From NCBI GenBank assembly GCA_946415645.1, contig CAMKTJ010000005.1, positions 30,698 through 94,697 of the forward strand: DNA of 64,000 nt, given 5' to 3'. How positions within the stretch are numbered: the first letter of the stretch is position 1; each line of letters opens with the position of its first letter. The stretch comes from an uncultured Prevotellaceae bacterium. GTDB taxonomy: Bacteria > Bacteroidota > Bacteroidia > Bacteroidales > Bacteroidaceae. A program made the translations under genes and the position numbers. Under the pieces are notes generated by a model that was not told where the DNA came from, made no database searches, and saw only the letters and a program-made list of their open reading frames with translations. This document shows positions 48,336 to 57,353 of this stretch, in pieces.

Positions 48336-49673
48336 TTATTTGTTTAACAACTTCTGCTCAGCCTCATCCATCCGCTGGAAGTTAAATCCTTTCCATACCT
48401 CATCCATCAAGGCAGCAATCTGCTTGGTGCAGAGATTACCGATAGACCCTTCGTGAGTATGATGGACTTCCTTACAAGGCGTGAATTTTCCTGCTTCGAT
48501 ATCCATTCCCACTTTCTTGTAGGCATCACGGAAAGGCATACCCTCCGTAGCCAGACGATTGACTTCCTCGACAGAGAACATGAGGTCGTAGCGCGAATCC
48601 GAAAGAATATCCTCGTTAACCTTTATCTTAGTAATAATATATGTGGTCATCTGCAGACAGTCACGCAACTCCTGGAAAGCAGGAAGGAAGACCTCCTTGA
48701 TAATCTGCAAATCGCGGAAGTATCCACTGGGCAGATTATTCATGATGAGGGTTATCTGCTGAGGCAGTGCTTGTAGTTTGTTGCACTTGGCACGTGTCAA
48801 TTCGAAAACATCAGGGTTCTTCTTGTGCGGCATGATGCTGGAACCCGTGGTGCAATCGTTGGGCAGTTTCACAAAGGCAAAGTTCTGGCTACTGAACATA
48901 CAGGCATCAAAGGCCAACTTGCTAATGGTACCTGCTATGCTGGCAAGGGCAAAGGCAACGTTACGTTCCGTCTTACCACGTCCCATCTGTGCATATACCA
49001 CATTGTAGTTCATGGAATCGAAGCCAAGAAGCTCGGTGGTCATTGTACGATTCAGAGGGAAACTACTTCCGTATCCGGCGGCAGAACCAAGGGGATTACG
49101 GTTGGTCATGCGGAAAGCAGCCTGCAGGAACATCATGTCATCAACCAAGCTCTCGGCGTAGGCACCGAACCAGAGTCCGAAACTGCTGGGCATAGCCACC
49201 TGCAGGTGCGTATAACCGGGCATAAGGACATCCTTATAGCGCTCGCTCTGTGCCTGCAGTTGTTGGAAGAGTTCCTTAACATCTGTGGCAATCTCCTTCA
49301 GCTGACGACGGATAAAGAGTTTCAGGTCTACCAGCACTTGGTCATTACGACTACGGCCAGAATGGATCTTCTTGCCTACATCGCCTAACTTGCGAGTCAG
49401 CATCAGCTCCACCTGAGAGTGTACATCTTCTATACCTTCCTCAATAACAAACTCGCCCTTTTTTATCTGGGCGTGTATATTACGCAATTCTGCCAGAAGC
49501 TGTTGCAACTCATCAGCCTGCAACAGGCCGATACTCTGCAGCATAGTGATGTGAGCCATAGAGCCCAATACATCAGCCTCTGCCAAGTATAGGTCCATCT
49601 CACGGTCGCGTCCTACTGTAAAACGCTCTATCTTGTCCTGAATCTCAAATCCTTTATCCCAAAGCTTTGCCAT
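48336..49673 (-). CDS. argH: Argininosuccinate lyase
   Basis: 445 aa. It cleaves argininosuccinate to arginine and fumarate, the last step of arginine synthesis. The fumarase-superfamily signature GSSIMPHKKNPD is present. Other marks are HSGRSRNDQVLVDLKLFIR, LMPGYTHLQVAMP and the N-terminal MAKLWDKGFEIQDKIERFTV. Length and motifs are normal. It follows the SRPBCC gene by 86 bases containing ATTTACGATTTAC words, and probably belongs to the pyrE-SRPBCC-argH series. Confidence 0.97.
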   Translation of the reverse strand: MAKLWDKGFEIQDKIERFTVGRDREMDLYLAEADVLGSMAHITMLQSIGLLQADELQQLLAELRNIHAQIKKGEFVIEEGIEDVHSQVELMLTRKLGDVGKKIHSGRSRNDQVLVDLKLFIRRQLKEIATDVKELFQQLQAQSERYKDVLMPGYTHLQVAMPSSFGLWFGAYAESLVDDMMFLQAAFRMTNRNPLGSAAGYGSSFPLNRTMTTELLGFDSMNYNVVYAQMGRGKTERNVAFALASIAGTISKLAFDACMFSSQNFAFVKLPNDCTTGSSIMPHKKNPDVFELTRAKCNKLQALPQQITLIMNNLPSGYFRDLQIIKEVFLPAFQELRDCLQMTTYIITKIKVNEDILSDSRYDLMFSVEEVNRLATEGMPFRDAYKKVGMDIEAGKFTPCKEVHHTHEGSIGNLCTKQIAALMDEVWKGFNFQRMDEAEQKLLNK

Positions 49674-49759
49674 CTTTGTTATTTACTGTTTGACGATTTA
49701 CAATTTACGATTTACCCCATATAAGCCCTCCCATTTGGGGGAAGGTTTGGGAGAGGGGC

Positions 49760-50239
49760 CTAATAAGGTATACCTGCCAGCATCTGTGCCAAGCCATCTA
49801 CTCCCTGTTGAAGTTTGCTGCCTATTACCTGCTTAATGAAGAAGTTCAGGTCAGCCTTCACGGTGAGCTTCATAGCACACTCTGTGTCTGTTGAGGGAAG
49901 CAATTGTATCCACATGTTAGCCTGAATGGGAGCACCCTCCAGAACAAACTTGATGGTCTTGTTCTCCTCGCGTTCTATGATGCGCAGCGTGATGTTACCT
50001 ACAGGAGAAGAACCTGACACGCTGTCAGTATCGAACTTCAACTCACGCAACTTCTGCAAGACTGTATCCAACTGTTCAGGCGATGCCTTGTCACCGGCCT
50101 GCTCCAACATTTTCTCGCGAATCATGGGATTATCAAGATTCTGCTGGATGACAGCCAAGTTGTTTAGGTCAGAAAGACGTCCATACACCCGTTCCACGGG
50201 GTAGTAGATCTTCTTAACGTCGCTTTTATATTCTGCCAT
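49760..50239 (-). CDS. SRPBCC (START-like) domain protein
   Basis: 159 aa, starting MAEYKSDVKKIYYPVERVYG. The pattern of an N-terminal strand with the phrase VERVYGRLSDLNNL, a middle TLRIIEREENKTIKFVLEGA and a C-terminal helix (FFIKQVIGSKLQQGVDGLAQ) fits the SRPBCC/polyketide-cyclase-like helix-grip fold. The ligand is unknown. It sits between pyrE and argH, an arrangement I associate with Bacteroidales genomes, with no known functional link. Confidence 0.8.
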   Translation of the reverse strand: MAEYKSDVKKIYYPVERVYGRLSDLNNLAVIQQNLDNPMIREKMLEQAGDKASPEQLDTVLQKLRELKFDTDSVSGSSPVGNITLRIIEREENKTIKFVLEGAPIQANMWIQLLPSTDTECAMKLTVKADLNFFIKQVIGSKLQQGVDGLAQMLAGIPY

Positions 50240-50245
50240 TTTGCT

Positions 50246-50405
50246 AATTCATAATTCTCAAGTCATTCAACTTTCAGGAGTTTAACTCGCTTTGTAGTTA
50301 AGTAGTTATCGCTTCGCTGGTAGTTAAGCCATTACTTTTTCCGTCTCTAGCTGGGCAGCCAAAACATTTGGCTTAACTACTTAACTACAGACTACTTATC
50401 TACTT
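50246..50405. repeat. Inverted TAGTTAAG words in the pyrE spacer
   Basis: GTAGTTAAGTAGTT near 50297 is the exact reverse complement of AACTACTTAACTAC near 50379. A second pair (GGTAGTTAAGCCA with TGGCTTAACTAC) lies inside. The transcript between pyrE and the SRPBCC gene could form a long stem. A short AATTCATAATTC word is at the left edge. Confidence 0.65.
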
Positions 50406-50427
50406 CTGAAACTTCAGCCAATTCATA

Positions 50428-51060
50428 TTATCCGTTCCAGTGAGCAGGATCCTTGCGCCACTCGTGCAGGACCTCAACATCATCCTCTGTAATATAGCCG
50501 GTCTTAACTGCCTGTTCTACAACAGCCTCGTAGTTGGTGAGAGTGATTAGCTTAACATTAGCATCAGCAAAAGCCTTCTCAGCAACAGGGAAGCCATAAG
50601 TGTAGCTGGCAACCATACCTACCACCTCGCAACCATTGTTACGGATAGCCTCTACTGCCTTCAGGCTGCTACCGCCTGTACTGATAAGATCCTCTACAAC
50701 AACCACCTTCATACCGGGCTTCAACTCGCCCTCAATGAGGTTCTCCAGACCGTGATCCTTTGGTTTGCTACGAACATAAACAAAGGGAAGGTTCAGTGCG
50801 TCAGCCACCAAAGCACCCTGTGCAATGGCTCCTGTAGCTACGCCAGCAATGGCATCAACATCCTGGAAGTTCTCCAAGATAGTACGCGTAAGTTCAATCT
50901 TAACGAATGAACGAAGGTCGGTATAAGAAAGGGTCTTACGGTTATCGCAATAGAAAGGGCTCTTCCAGCCGCTAGCCCAAGTAAAAGGAGCGCTAGGCTG
51001 CAGTTTAATAGCCTTTACCTTCAGTAATTTCTCTGCAAAAATGGATTCTAATGTATTCAT
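50428..51060 (-). CDS. pyrE: Orotate phosphoribosyltransferase
   Basis: 210 aa from MNTLESIFAEKLLKVKAIKL (ATG at 51060); 20 codons of open frame upstream overlap the promoter and are rejected. It makes orotidine monophosphate from orotate and PRPP in pyrimidine synthesis. The PRPP-binding motif VVVEDLISTGGS is intact, and FTWASGWKSPFYCDNRKTLS and AGVATGAIAQGALVADAL are typical. It has a full consensus promoter. Confidence 0.97.
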   Translation of the reverse strand: MNTLESIFAEKLLKVKAIKLQPSAPFTWASGWKSPFYCDNRKTLSYTDLRSFVKIELTRTILENFQDVDAIAGVATGAIAQGALVADALNLPFVYVRSKPKDHGLENLIEGELKPGMKVVVVEDLISTGGSSLKAVEAIRNNGCEVVGMVASYTYGFPVAEKAFADANVKLITLTNYEAVVEQAVKTGYITEDDVEVLHEWRKDPAHWNG

Positions 51061-51090
51061 ATTTCTTATGTTATATCTCTTTTCGGGGTG

Positions 51091-51121
51091 CAAAATTACG
51101 AAAAATCGAACGCAGAACAAA
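51091..51121 (-). promoter_or_regulatory. pyrE promoter
   Basis: TTTG (complement of 51118-51121), 19 bases, TAATTTTG (complement of 51091-51098), in the extended context TTTTTCGTAATTTTG. A second minus-strand copy of the same 15-base block ends at 51254, without a -33 box. Confidence 0.82.
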
Positions 51122-51290
51122 AGAATTTGTTCTTTTTTATGCTAAGATGGAGTAATTTGGAGACACAGTCTCAAAGATACAATTAAGTGAGAACAATACA
51201 AAATAAAAGTTTTATTTTTATTATCGAACGCGAGTATCTTCGAGGTATAAACTCAAAATTACGAAAAATCAAACTAAAAGCCCAACTTAT

Positions 51291-51321
51291 TTTGGCAGGG
51301 TCAGTATTTTTCGTAATTTTG
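51291..51321 (+). promoter_or_regulatory. Promoter of the HD/OB protein - licD - acyltransferase operon
   Basis: TTTG at 51291-51294, 19 bases, TAATTTTG at 51314-51321, again within TTTTTCGTAATTTTG. It lies 31 bases upstream of the first start codon and is divergent from pyrE. Confidence 0.85.
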
Positions 51322-51352
51322 CATTCTAAAACAATGAATAAACAGCGTCGAT

Positions 51353-52207
51353 ATGATTAAAGAATATCTTGTTTTGAGTCGTACCAACGGAACGACACGC
51401 ACAGGCTCGCCCTATGCCGTGCTGAAGGTGGCCGATCTTGTAGAGACCATAAATGTATCTGTTTGGGACCTGCAGCCTACGGCCGAGCCCAAGGTAGGAC
51501 AGCTGGTAAGTTTCTATAACATAAAAGACAACGCAGGTAAGAAATCCTGTTCTCTTCCAGATATGAAACCCGGGCAAATGCCGCTGATGGACCACCCCCT
51601 CTACAACCTATTGCCCCGCCCCATCCGCAGGGATGTATGGGACAAGACCATTGATACACTTGTAGGCTTTTGCACCGACCAGAGCCTCATCCCCATCATA
51701 CGCGACTTTGCCGACAAGTTGTACAACCCCTATAGCAAATATCCTGCTGCCACTAGCGTACACCACGCTTTCCCTGGCGGTCTGACCAATCACACATATC
51801 AGATGCTGCACATGCTGGAGGGTCTGTACCCCTGCCTGCCCTATGAGATAAAGATTGAGCGTTGTATTCTGGCCATCCTGTTCCACGACTATGGAAAGGT
51901 TTACGAGTATAACACAGAGGGCGAGACGCAAGCCGACATGTATCTATTGGGACACATATATATTGGTGCTCACAAATTACAGAATGTTTTGGAACAACAG
52001 GGTGTTGACAACGAAGAGATCAAACGTATCATCCACGTTATCCTGGCCCACCACGGAACACGCGAGTTCGGAAGCCCCGTGCTACCCTGCACGCAAGAGG
52101 CTATCATAGTGAATATGCTGGACAACCTGAGTGCCAAGACTGATGCCGCAGAGGGAACAGGAAATATGGAGAGTTGCTCTCCACTGGGAACCCGTATCGT
52201 TAAATAG
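51353..52207 (+). CDS. HD-domain protein with N-terminal OB-like domain (YhaM-like)
   Basis: 284 aa. Residues 1-90 look like an OB-fold (LVLSRTNGTTRTGSPYAVLK, VGQLVSFYNIKDN). Residues about 120-260 are an HD phosphohydrolase domain with H-x-x-PGGLTNHT, LFHDYGKVYEY and ILAHHGTREFGSP. This pairing is that of the YhaM 3'-5' exoribonuclease family, so RNA degradation is likely. It is the first gene of an operon with licD and an acyltransferase (11-base gap), without an obvious functional link. Confidence 0.85.
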   Translation: MIKEYLVLSRTNGTTRTGSPYAVLKVADLVETINVSVWDLQPTAEPKVGQLVSFYNIKDNAGKKSCSLPDMKPGQMPLMDHPLYNLLPRPIRRDVWDKTIDTLVGFCTDQSLIPIIRDFADKLYNPYSKYPAATSVHHAFPGGLTNHTYQMLHMLEGLYPCLPYEIKIERCILAILFHDYGKVYEYNTEGETQADMYLLGHIYIGAHKLQNVLEQQGVDNEEIKRIIHVILAHHGTREFGSPVLPCTQEAIIVNMLDNLSAKTDAAEGTGNMESCSPLGTRIVK

Positions 52208-52218
52208 AACAAGTCAAC

Positions 52219-53058
52219 ATGAACCACAGCTATACCCCGGAAGAACTTGAGCGTCTACAAGCCACACTCTATCAGATTCTTTCTGAAATAAAGCGTATCT
52301 GCGACAAGCACAACATCAGATACTTTATAACAGGAGGAACAGCCATAGGTGCATACTTCTGGGGTAAGATTCTACCTTGGGACGACGATGTGGATGTGGG
52401 TATGCCACGTTCCGACTACGAGCGCTTTGCCCAAATAGCTCAGGAGGAACTAGGCGAGGAATACTTCATCCAGACCCCCAAAACAGACCCGCGCGTACCA
52501 TTTTTCTTTATGAAAGTCAGGATGAATGGCACCGAATTCAACGAGAGTACCTTCCGAAACATAGACATGCATCAGGGGATATACATCGATATATTCCCCT
52601 TCGACAATATGCCCAAGAGCAAAAGAGTCGAGAAGATTCAGCACAAGATACTTTTCTTCCTGAACGGTCTCTTTATTGCCAAGGAAATATGGCAATGGAA
52701 ATACTGCGGGCACTGCGACATAGAGGAACCACGCCAAAGAGGATTTTGGGCCTGTCTAATGACAAGAATTCTTGTTACGCTACTGCCCAAGAAGGTGATA
52801 TTCTGGCTAATGGTTCGCACACAGACGATGTTCAATAATTGTCGTTCGGATTTTTACAAGAACATCATCACCAAGAGCGAGCGTGTAGCCATAGACGATA
52901 TAACCAACGCGCAACTGGTAAAATTAGGCGACTTGGAGGTTAGCGCGCCAAGAGATATACTGGCCTATCTGAACAACCATTACGGAAAGGTACGAAAAGA
53001 CATTCCAGAGGAGATGAAGGTGAACCATCGGCCCTCTAAACTTAAATTCAGGGATTAA
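52219..53058 (+). CDS. LicD-family phosphotransferase
   Basis: 279 aa. RYFITGGTAIGAYFWGKILP followed by WDDDVDVGMPRSDYERF is the LicD nucleotidyltransferase-fold signature with the metal-binding Asp cluster. The family transfers phosphocholine, or another phospho-alcohol, from a CDP donor onto surface glycans. A possible donor pathway (CDP-alcohol phosphotransferase plus cytidylyltransferase) is encoded at 58952-60572. The stop overlaps the next start by one base (TAATG). Confidence 0.92.
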   Translation: MNHSYTPEELERLQATLYQILSEIKRICDKHNIRYFITGGTAIGAYFWGKILPWDDDVDVGMPRSDYERFAQIAQEELGEEYFIQTPKTDPRVPFFFMKVRMNGTEFNESTFRNIDMHQGIYIDIFPFDNMPKSKRVEKIQHKILFFLNGLFIAKEIWQWKYCGHCDIEEPRQRGFWACLMTRILVTLLPKKVIFWLMVRTQTMFNNCRSDFYKNIITKSERVAIDDITNAQLVKLGDLEVSAPRDILAYLNNHYGKVRKDIPEEMKVNHRPSKLKFRD

Positions 53059-54098
53059 TGGGAACGAGGGAAAGAAATCACGCATTCGACATCTTATGCG
53101 GCATATGCATCATTCGCATGGTGACACTGCACATCATGGGGTTCTGCGGAAAAGATAAGGTGGACTGGTGGCTCGATATCATGCAATGGAGCTATTTCTT
53201 TATGAGCTTCTTCTTCTTCAAGGCAGGGTACTTCAACAAAGGAACGGGGAGCAACGACAAAGAGTATCTTATAGACAGGAGCAAGAGGCTGCTAATCCCC
53301 TACCTTAGTGCCGGCCTGATAGGCGCAGCCATCTACTTCTCGTTTTATCCGCACCTTTCAGCAAAATACAAAGGATGGGTAGAACCGCTACGGGTGGAGC
53401 ACATCTGGACCAACAGTGGTTTCTATGGCAACGGACCGGTATGGTTCCTGTTTTCTTTTTTCTGCATGTACATATTGGTACACTACATAGAGAAGATAAA
53501 GCACCTGCATTGGATTGTTGTTTCATTCCCCCTGATAAGCTATCTCTTGTGGAAGTGGGGCAACCCGTTATGGATGTCGGCCAACAATCTGTTTATCGCC
53601 ACATTCTTCTTCTACCTGGGACGCTTTTGGCACGTACTTATGCAACGCTACACTAAAAAGCAGATGAGGTATCTTTCCATTGTGCTCACACTGGCATTCA
53701 TTAGCATTAACTTCATGATTCCGGGAAAGTACGTCATGAGCTACAACGAGTTCTCCGGGAATCACTTTACAGCTGTCTTGGATGCCATATTTGCATTATG
53801 CGGATTGTCGGGCTTATTACTTACGGCACCCTCCTTCCGAATACCCGGGTTATGCTTTATCGGACAGCACAGCATGGTCTACTTCATATCACACTACCCG
53901 ATGCTGTACTTCTACAGATTCATGCATCTCAGTTTCGGAAGAAGTATATACAACAGATGGGAAGAGGTGGTGATTCTGATTCCCGTTGTCTTCTGTATCT
54001 GCTCTTGGTTCGTACCTTATATCGAGAAGATTCCCTGGTTAAGTGGAAGGTGGAAATCTGCCACTCAACCACCGGTTCCGCTCAATGAACGGAACTAA
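53058..54098 (+). CDS. Membrane acyltransferase-3 protein (RNHAFD paralogue)
   Basis: 346 aa, about ten membrane helices. RNHAFDILCGICIIRMVTLH, then MSFFFFKAGYFNKG; near the end VPYIEKIPWLSGR. It is closely related to the acyltransferase half of the fusion at 33843 and to the gene at 54039, and probably O-acylates a surface glycan. It is translationally coupled to licD. The last 15 or so residues after WLSGR (ending PPVPLNERN) are encoded antisense to the C-terminus of the convergent paralogue, so this tail is probably acquired and not part of the original enzyme. Confidence 0.85.
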   Translation: MGTRERNHAFDILCGICIIRMVTLHIMGFCGKDKVDWWLDIMQWSYFFMSFFFFKAGYFNKGTGSNDKEYLIDRSKRLLIPYLSAGLIGAAIYFSFYPHLSAKYKGWVEPLRVEHIWTNSGFYGNGPVWFLFSFFCMYILVHYIEKIKHLHWIVVSFPLISYLLWKWGNPLWMSANNLFIATFFFYLGRFWHVLMQRYTKKQMRYLSIVLTLAFISINFMIPGKYVMSYNEFSGNHFTAVLDAIFALCGLSGLLLTAPSFRIPGLCFIGQHSMVYFISHYPMLYFYRFMHLSFGRSIYNRWEEVVILIPVVFCICSWFVPYIEKIPWLSGRWKSATQPPVPLNERN

Positions 54099-55046
54099 CC
54101 ACGTACAAATGCACAGGATGATAAGCATGACAAGTATAAAATCATCCCAATGCTTACTCATGCCCCTACCGGCAACGCCATGCACCATACTATAATATAG
54201 CAGAATGGGATAATGCAGTACAAAGTACACCATACTGTGTTCGCCTATATATGCTACGAAGGGAACACGGAAAGGAGGCATTGTCAGCAACAGCCCCGAG
54301 ATGCCGCAAAGAGCACATGTGATGTTAACAACGGCTCCCCAAGGGCGATGCACCCAATGATTCAGACTCATGTCATATTCCCCATGCCAATAGTGGTTGC
54401 CGAACAGAAAGACCAGAAACAACACAAGAGAGAGAAACATAAAAGTCTGCCTGGGCACTTTATGCATCAGCCAGTGCCAGCACTTACCCAGATAGAAGAA
54501 GAAAACACCCATAAAGACATTGCCCAGGCTCATCCATACCTTAATATTGTACTCCGCCAATAGCCAGCTGACCAACGGAAACAACAGGGCAATATATGAA
54601 AGGTAGGGAACCTTCTGCATGAAATGCACCATGACGTACATACAGAAGAACGAGAACAGGAACCATACGGGCGGATTACCATAAAAATGGCTCTGCATCC
54701 AGATGTGGCTCCATTCCATTTTGTCCCAATACACATGCAAAGGCTCAGGGAAGAGGCAGAGGATGCCAAAATAGAACACGCTGCCTATGACGCCCCATGA
54801 CAGATAGGGAATAAAGAGACGTTTGAACTTGTCCTTCAGAAAGAAACGGGTGGGAGCGGAAATGCTCTTGTTGAAATAACCTGCCTTAAAGAAAAAGAAG
54901 CAGATGAAGAAGAAGGTCCATGCCATCAGCTTGTCGAACCATATGGTGCATCCCCTGAACCCACACATACTTACACAATGCAACGTTATCATTCGCAGAA
55001 TACAGAGTCCGCAAAGCAGGTCAAAAGCATGATTCCTTTCTTTCAT
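54039..55046 (-). CDS. Membrane acyltransferase-3 protein (convergent RNHAFD paralogue)
   Basis: 335 aa, starting MKERNHAFDLLCGLCILRMI, with FFFFKAGYFNKS and a C-terminal VPFIERNRWLSGR. It has the same domain and likely role as its neighbour at 53058, on the opposite strand. The two 3' ends overlap by 60 bases, so the last 19 codons and stop of this gene lie inside its neighbour. A -7 box ends 5 bases before the ATG, suggesting a nearly leaderless mRNA. Confidence 0.87.
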   Translation of the reverse strand: MKERNHAFDLLCGLCILRMITLHCVSMCGFRGCTIWFDKLMAWTFFFICFFFFKAGYFNKSISAPTRFFLKDKFKRLFIPYLSWGVIGSVFYFGILCLFPEPLHVYWDKMEWSHIWMQSHFYGNPPVWFLFSFFCMYVMVHFMQKVPYLSYIALLFPLVSWLLAEYNIKVWMSLGNVFMGVFFFYLGKCWHWLMHKVPRQTFMFLSLVLFLVFLFGNHYWHGEYDMSLNHWVHRPWGAVVNITCALCGISGLLLTMPPFRVPFVAYIGEHSMVYFVLHYPILLYYSMVHGVAGRGMSKHWDDFILVMLIILCICTWLVPFIERNRWLSGRFPPST

Positions 55047-55050
55047 GCTG

Positions 55051-55058
55051 CAAATTTA
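55051..55058 (-). promoter_or_regulatory. -7 element of the minus-strand acyltransferase
   Basis: TAAATTTG on the minus strand; its last G is 5 bases from the A of the ATG at 55046. No TTTG is seen at -33. Confidence 0.55.
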
Positions 55059-55061
55059 CAC

Positions 55062-55168
55062 AAAAAACGCATTATTGGCATAATTATGAATTGTGAATTA
55101 TGAATTATGAATTAAAAAACGCATTATTGGCATAATTATGAATTATGAATTATGAATTATGAATTAAA
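55062..55168. repeat. 52-bp tandem duplication with AATTATG words
   Basis: Two copies of a 52-base unit, beginning AAAAAACGCATTATTGGC at 55062 and 55114, each ending in several GAATTAT words. It fills the divergent spacer between the acyltransferase and the glycosyltransferase. Confidence 0.85.
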
Positions 55169-55173
55169 GTCTA

Positions 55174-55181
55174 TATCTTTG
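55174..55181 (+). promoter_or_regulatory. -7 element of the glycosyltransferase-proC-ispD-like operon
   Basis: TATCTTTG, with its last G 5 bases before the A of the ATG at 55186. The usual -33 position is occupied by AATTATG words without TTTG. Confidence 0.55.
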
Positions 55182-55185
55182 CATT

Positions 55186-56202
55186 ATGAAAGAAGCACTT
55201 GTAGATGTTTCTGTACTGATCTTGTTCTTCAACCGGCCCGATCCGTTGAAGCAAGTTTTTGCGCAAGTGCAGAAAGCACGTCCCGCAAGGCTTTTCCTTT
55301 ATCAAGACGGCCCCCGATCAGAGAAAGATATGCCAGGCATCCTTGCCTGTCGCGATGTAGTGAGCCAGATTGACTGGGAATGCGAGGTGCACCAGCTCTA
55401 TCAGGAATGCAATTACGGATGTGACCCATCGGAGTTTATCTCACAGAAGTGGGCCTTCAGTCACACGGACAAATGTGTGGTGCTGGAGGATGACGATGTG
55501 CCTGCCGTCTCGTTTTTCAGTTTCTGCAAGGAGATGCTGGACCGCTATGAGAACGATGAGCGCATCACCATGATCTCAGGGTTCAACATAGAGGAGCAGA
55601 CCCCCGACGTTGAGGAAGACTATTTCTTTACCACCAACTTCAGCATCTGGGGATGGGCCTCATGGAGAAGGGTCATTGACCAGTGGAACGAGCATTACAC
55701 ATGGATGGACGACCCGCAGACGGTAGATCAAATAAAGGCCGTGATAAAGGAACGAGGCTACCGGAACGATTTCCTGCCTATGTGTAGCCGCCACAGAGCA
55801 CAGAACAAGGCTTTCTACGAGACAATCTTCTGGGCACACCTGCTGCTGAGCAACGGCCTCTGCATAGTCCCCCGCCGCAACATGATTAACAACCTTGGGG
55901 CTACACCAGGCAGCACCCATTTCGGGGGATCGCTGGAAACACTACCCCATGGATACCGTCGCATCTTCACCATGAAGCGATACGAACTAGAGGAGACCAT
56001 TCAACATCCCGCACATATCATAGAGCATGTGTCCTATAGAAAGAGAGCTTACAAAATTATGGGATGGATGAATCCCATGATAAAGATTGGCCGTTCCATC
56101 GAAGAACTGTTCCTAAATCTACGGCACGGGAACTTCCGCTTCATCATGCAATCCATAAACAAACGCATCCTCAAATGGATGGGAAAGAAGGCATACAAAT
56201 GA
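55186..56202 (+). CDS. Glycosyltransferase, GNT-I/GT2-like
   Basis: 338 aa, a GT-A fold. VSVLILFFNRPDPLKQVFAQ opens the nucleotide-binding half, VVLEDDDVPAVSFFSF carries the DxD metal site, and FSIWGWASWRRV followed by a W-x-Y-x-W segment forms the acceptor side. It resembles bacterial relatives of N-acetylglucosaminyltransferase I. It is the first gene of a six-gene chain in which five adjacent pairs overlap or nearly touch. The stop overlaps the next start as ATGA. Sugar and acceptor unknown. Confidence 0.82.
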   Translation: MKEALVDVSVLILFFNRPDPLKQVFAQVQKARPARLFLYQDGPRSEKDMPGILACRDVVSQIDWECEVHQLYQECNYGCDPSEFISQKWAFSHTDKCVVLEDDDVPAVSFFSFCKEMLDRYENDERITMISGFNIEEQTPDVEEDYFFTTNFSIWGWASWRRVIDQWNEHYTWMDDPQTVDQIKAVIKERGYRNDFLPMCSRHRAQNKAFYETIFWAHLLLSNGLCIVPRRNMINNLGATPGSTHFGGSLETLPHGYRRIFTMKRYELEETIQHPAHIIEHVSYRKRAYKIMGWMNPMIKIGRSIEELFLNLRHGNFRFIMQSINKRILKWMGKKAYK

Positions 56203-57353
56203 AAGTCCTTTTGGTTAGTACCAGTGACATGGCAGGCGGAGGCGCCATTGCAGCCTTCCGACTGATGGAAGCACTGAATAATAATGGCGTAAAGGCTAAG
56301 ATGCTGGTTCGCGACAAATTATCCTCTTCTGTTACTGTAGCCCAGGTGGGCACAAAAATCCCCAAAGTATTGGAGCGGGGTCAGATTATGGCGCACATGA
56401 AAGGCAAACTCTGGCAGGCAGATACGGCAGACTTTGGCATCGACATCACAAAGACAGATGAGTATAAGGAGGCCGACATCATTCACCTGCACTGGATCAA
56501 TCAGGGAATGATATCACTTTCCTGCCTGAAGAAGATGATAAAGGACGGCAAGAAAATTGTCTGGACCCTGCATGACGAATGGCCTTACCTAGGTATATGC
56601 CACTACAGGGGAGACTGTCAAGAGACAGAGTGTAAGAACTGCCCTCTCCTACCCGGCAACATAGCACGCAAGCACTACCTATGCAAACAGGAAATTTACA
56701 AGAATAGCAACATAACCTTTGTAGGATGCAGCCAGTGGATTACCAACCGCGCCAAGCAGGCTATGCCAAAGGCAAAGGTGGTTCACATCAATAATTGCGT
56801 TCCACATAACATATTCCAAAGCACAGACCAACAGGAGGCACGCAAAAGGCTGAATCTTCCCATCGACAAGAAGATCATCCTCTTCTGCTCCCAGAACCTC
56901 AATGATGAGCGAAAAGGCTACACTTATCTTCAACAGGCATTGAATCAATTAAAGAACAATTCTCAATTCTCAATTCTCAATTCTCAATTACAGACAGTTT
57001 GCATCGGCAAGGGCGGTCGTTATATCAGTAGTCCAGAAGAGATGGCTTTGATGTATTCCGCAGCTGATGTGTTTGTCATCCCCAGCCTACAGGATAACCT
57101 GCCCAACACCATAGCAGAAGCCATGTCGTGTGGCACACCCTGTGTAGGATTCAACGTAGGCGGCATCCCTGAGATGATTGATCACCAAGTGAACGGATAT
57201 GTTGCCAAATACAAAGACGTAACCGACCTGGCAGAAGGCATACAATATGTGCTCACCCATGACATGCGCGAGGCAGCCTTGCACAAAGCGGCATCAGCTT
57301 ATGGCGAGACACATGTTGCCCAAAAATATATAAATGTATATGAATCAAGATAA
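56199..57353 (+). CDS. GT4-family glycosyltransferase
   Basis: 384 aa from MKVLLVSTSDMAGGGAIAAF (ATG at 56199, ATGA overlap with the previous gene); an open frame running back to 56064 is rejected. It is a GT-B fold: the N-terminal VLLVSTSDMAGGGAI loop, WTLHDEWPYLGICHYRG with a nearby Cys cluster, and the donor site PSLQDNLPNTIAEAMSCGTP followed by VGFNVGGIPEMI. An in-frame repeat at 56957-56996 (AATTCTC words, read NNSQFSILNSQLQ) sits between the two lobes. Confidence 0.9.
   Translation: MKVLLVSTSDMAGGGAIAAFRLMEALNNNGVKAKMLVRDKLSSSVTVAQVGTKIPKVLERGQIMAHMKGKLWQADTADFGIDITKTDEYKEADIIHLHWINQGMISLSCLKKMIKDGKKIVWTLHDEWPYLGICHYRGDCQETECKNCPLLPGNIARKHYLCKQEIYKNSNITFVGCSQWITNRAKQAMPKAKVVHINNCVPHNIFQSTDQQEARKRLNLPIDKKIILFCSQNLNDERKGYTYLQQALNQLKNNSQFSILNSQLQTVCIGKGGRYISSPEEMALMYSAADVFVIPSLQDNLPNTIAEAMSCGTPCVGFNVGGIPEMIDHQVNGYVAKYKDVTDLAEGIQYVLTHDMREAALHKAASAYGETHVAQKYINVYESR
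56957..56996. repeat. AATTCTC words inside the GT4 gene
   Basis: Four copies of TCTCAAT, read in frame as SQFSILNSQ. The same kind of insertion is seen in the flippase, yfhO-like and acyltransferase genes. Confidence 0.7.
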
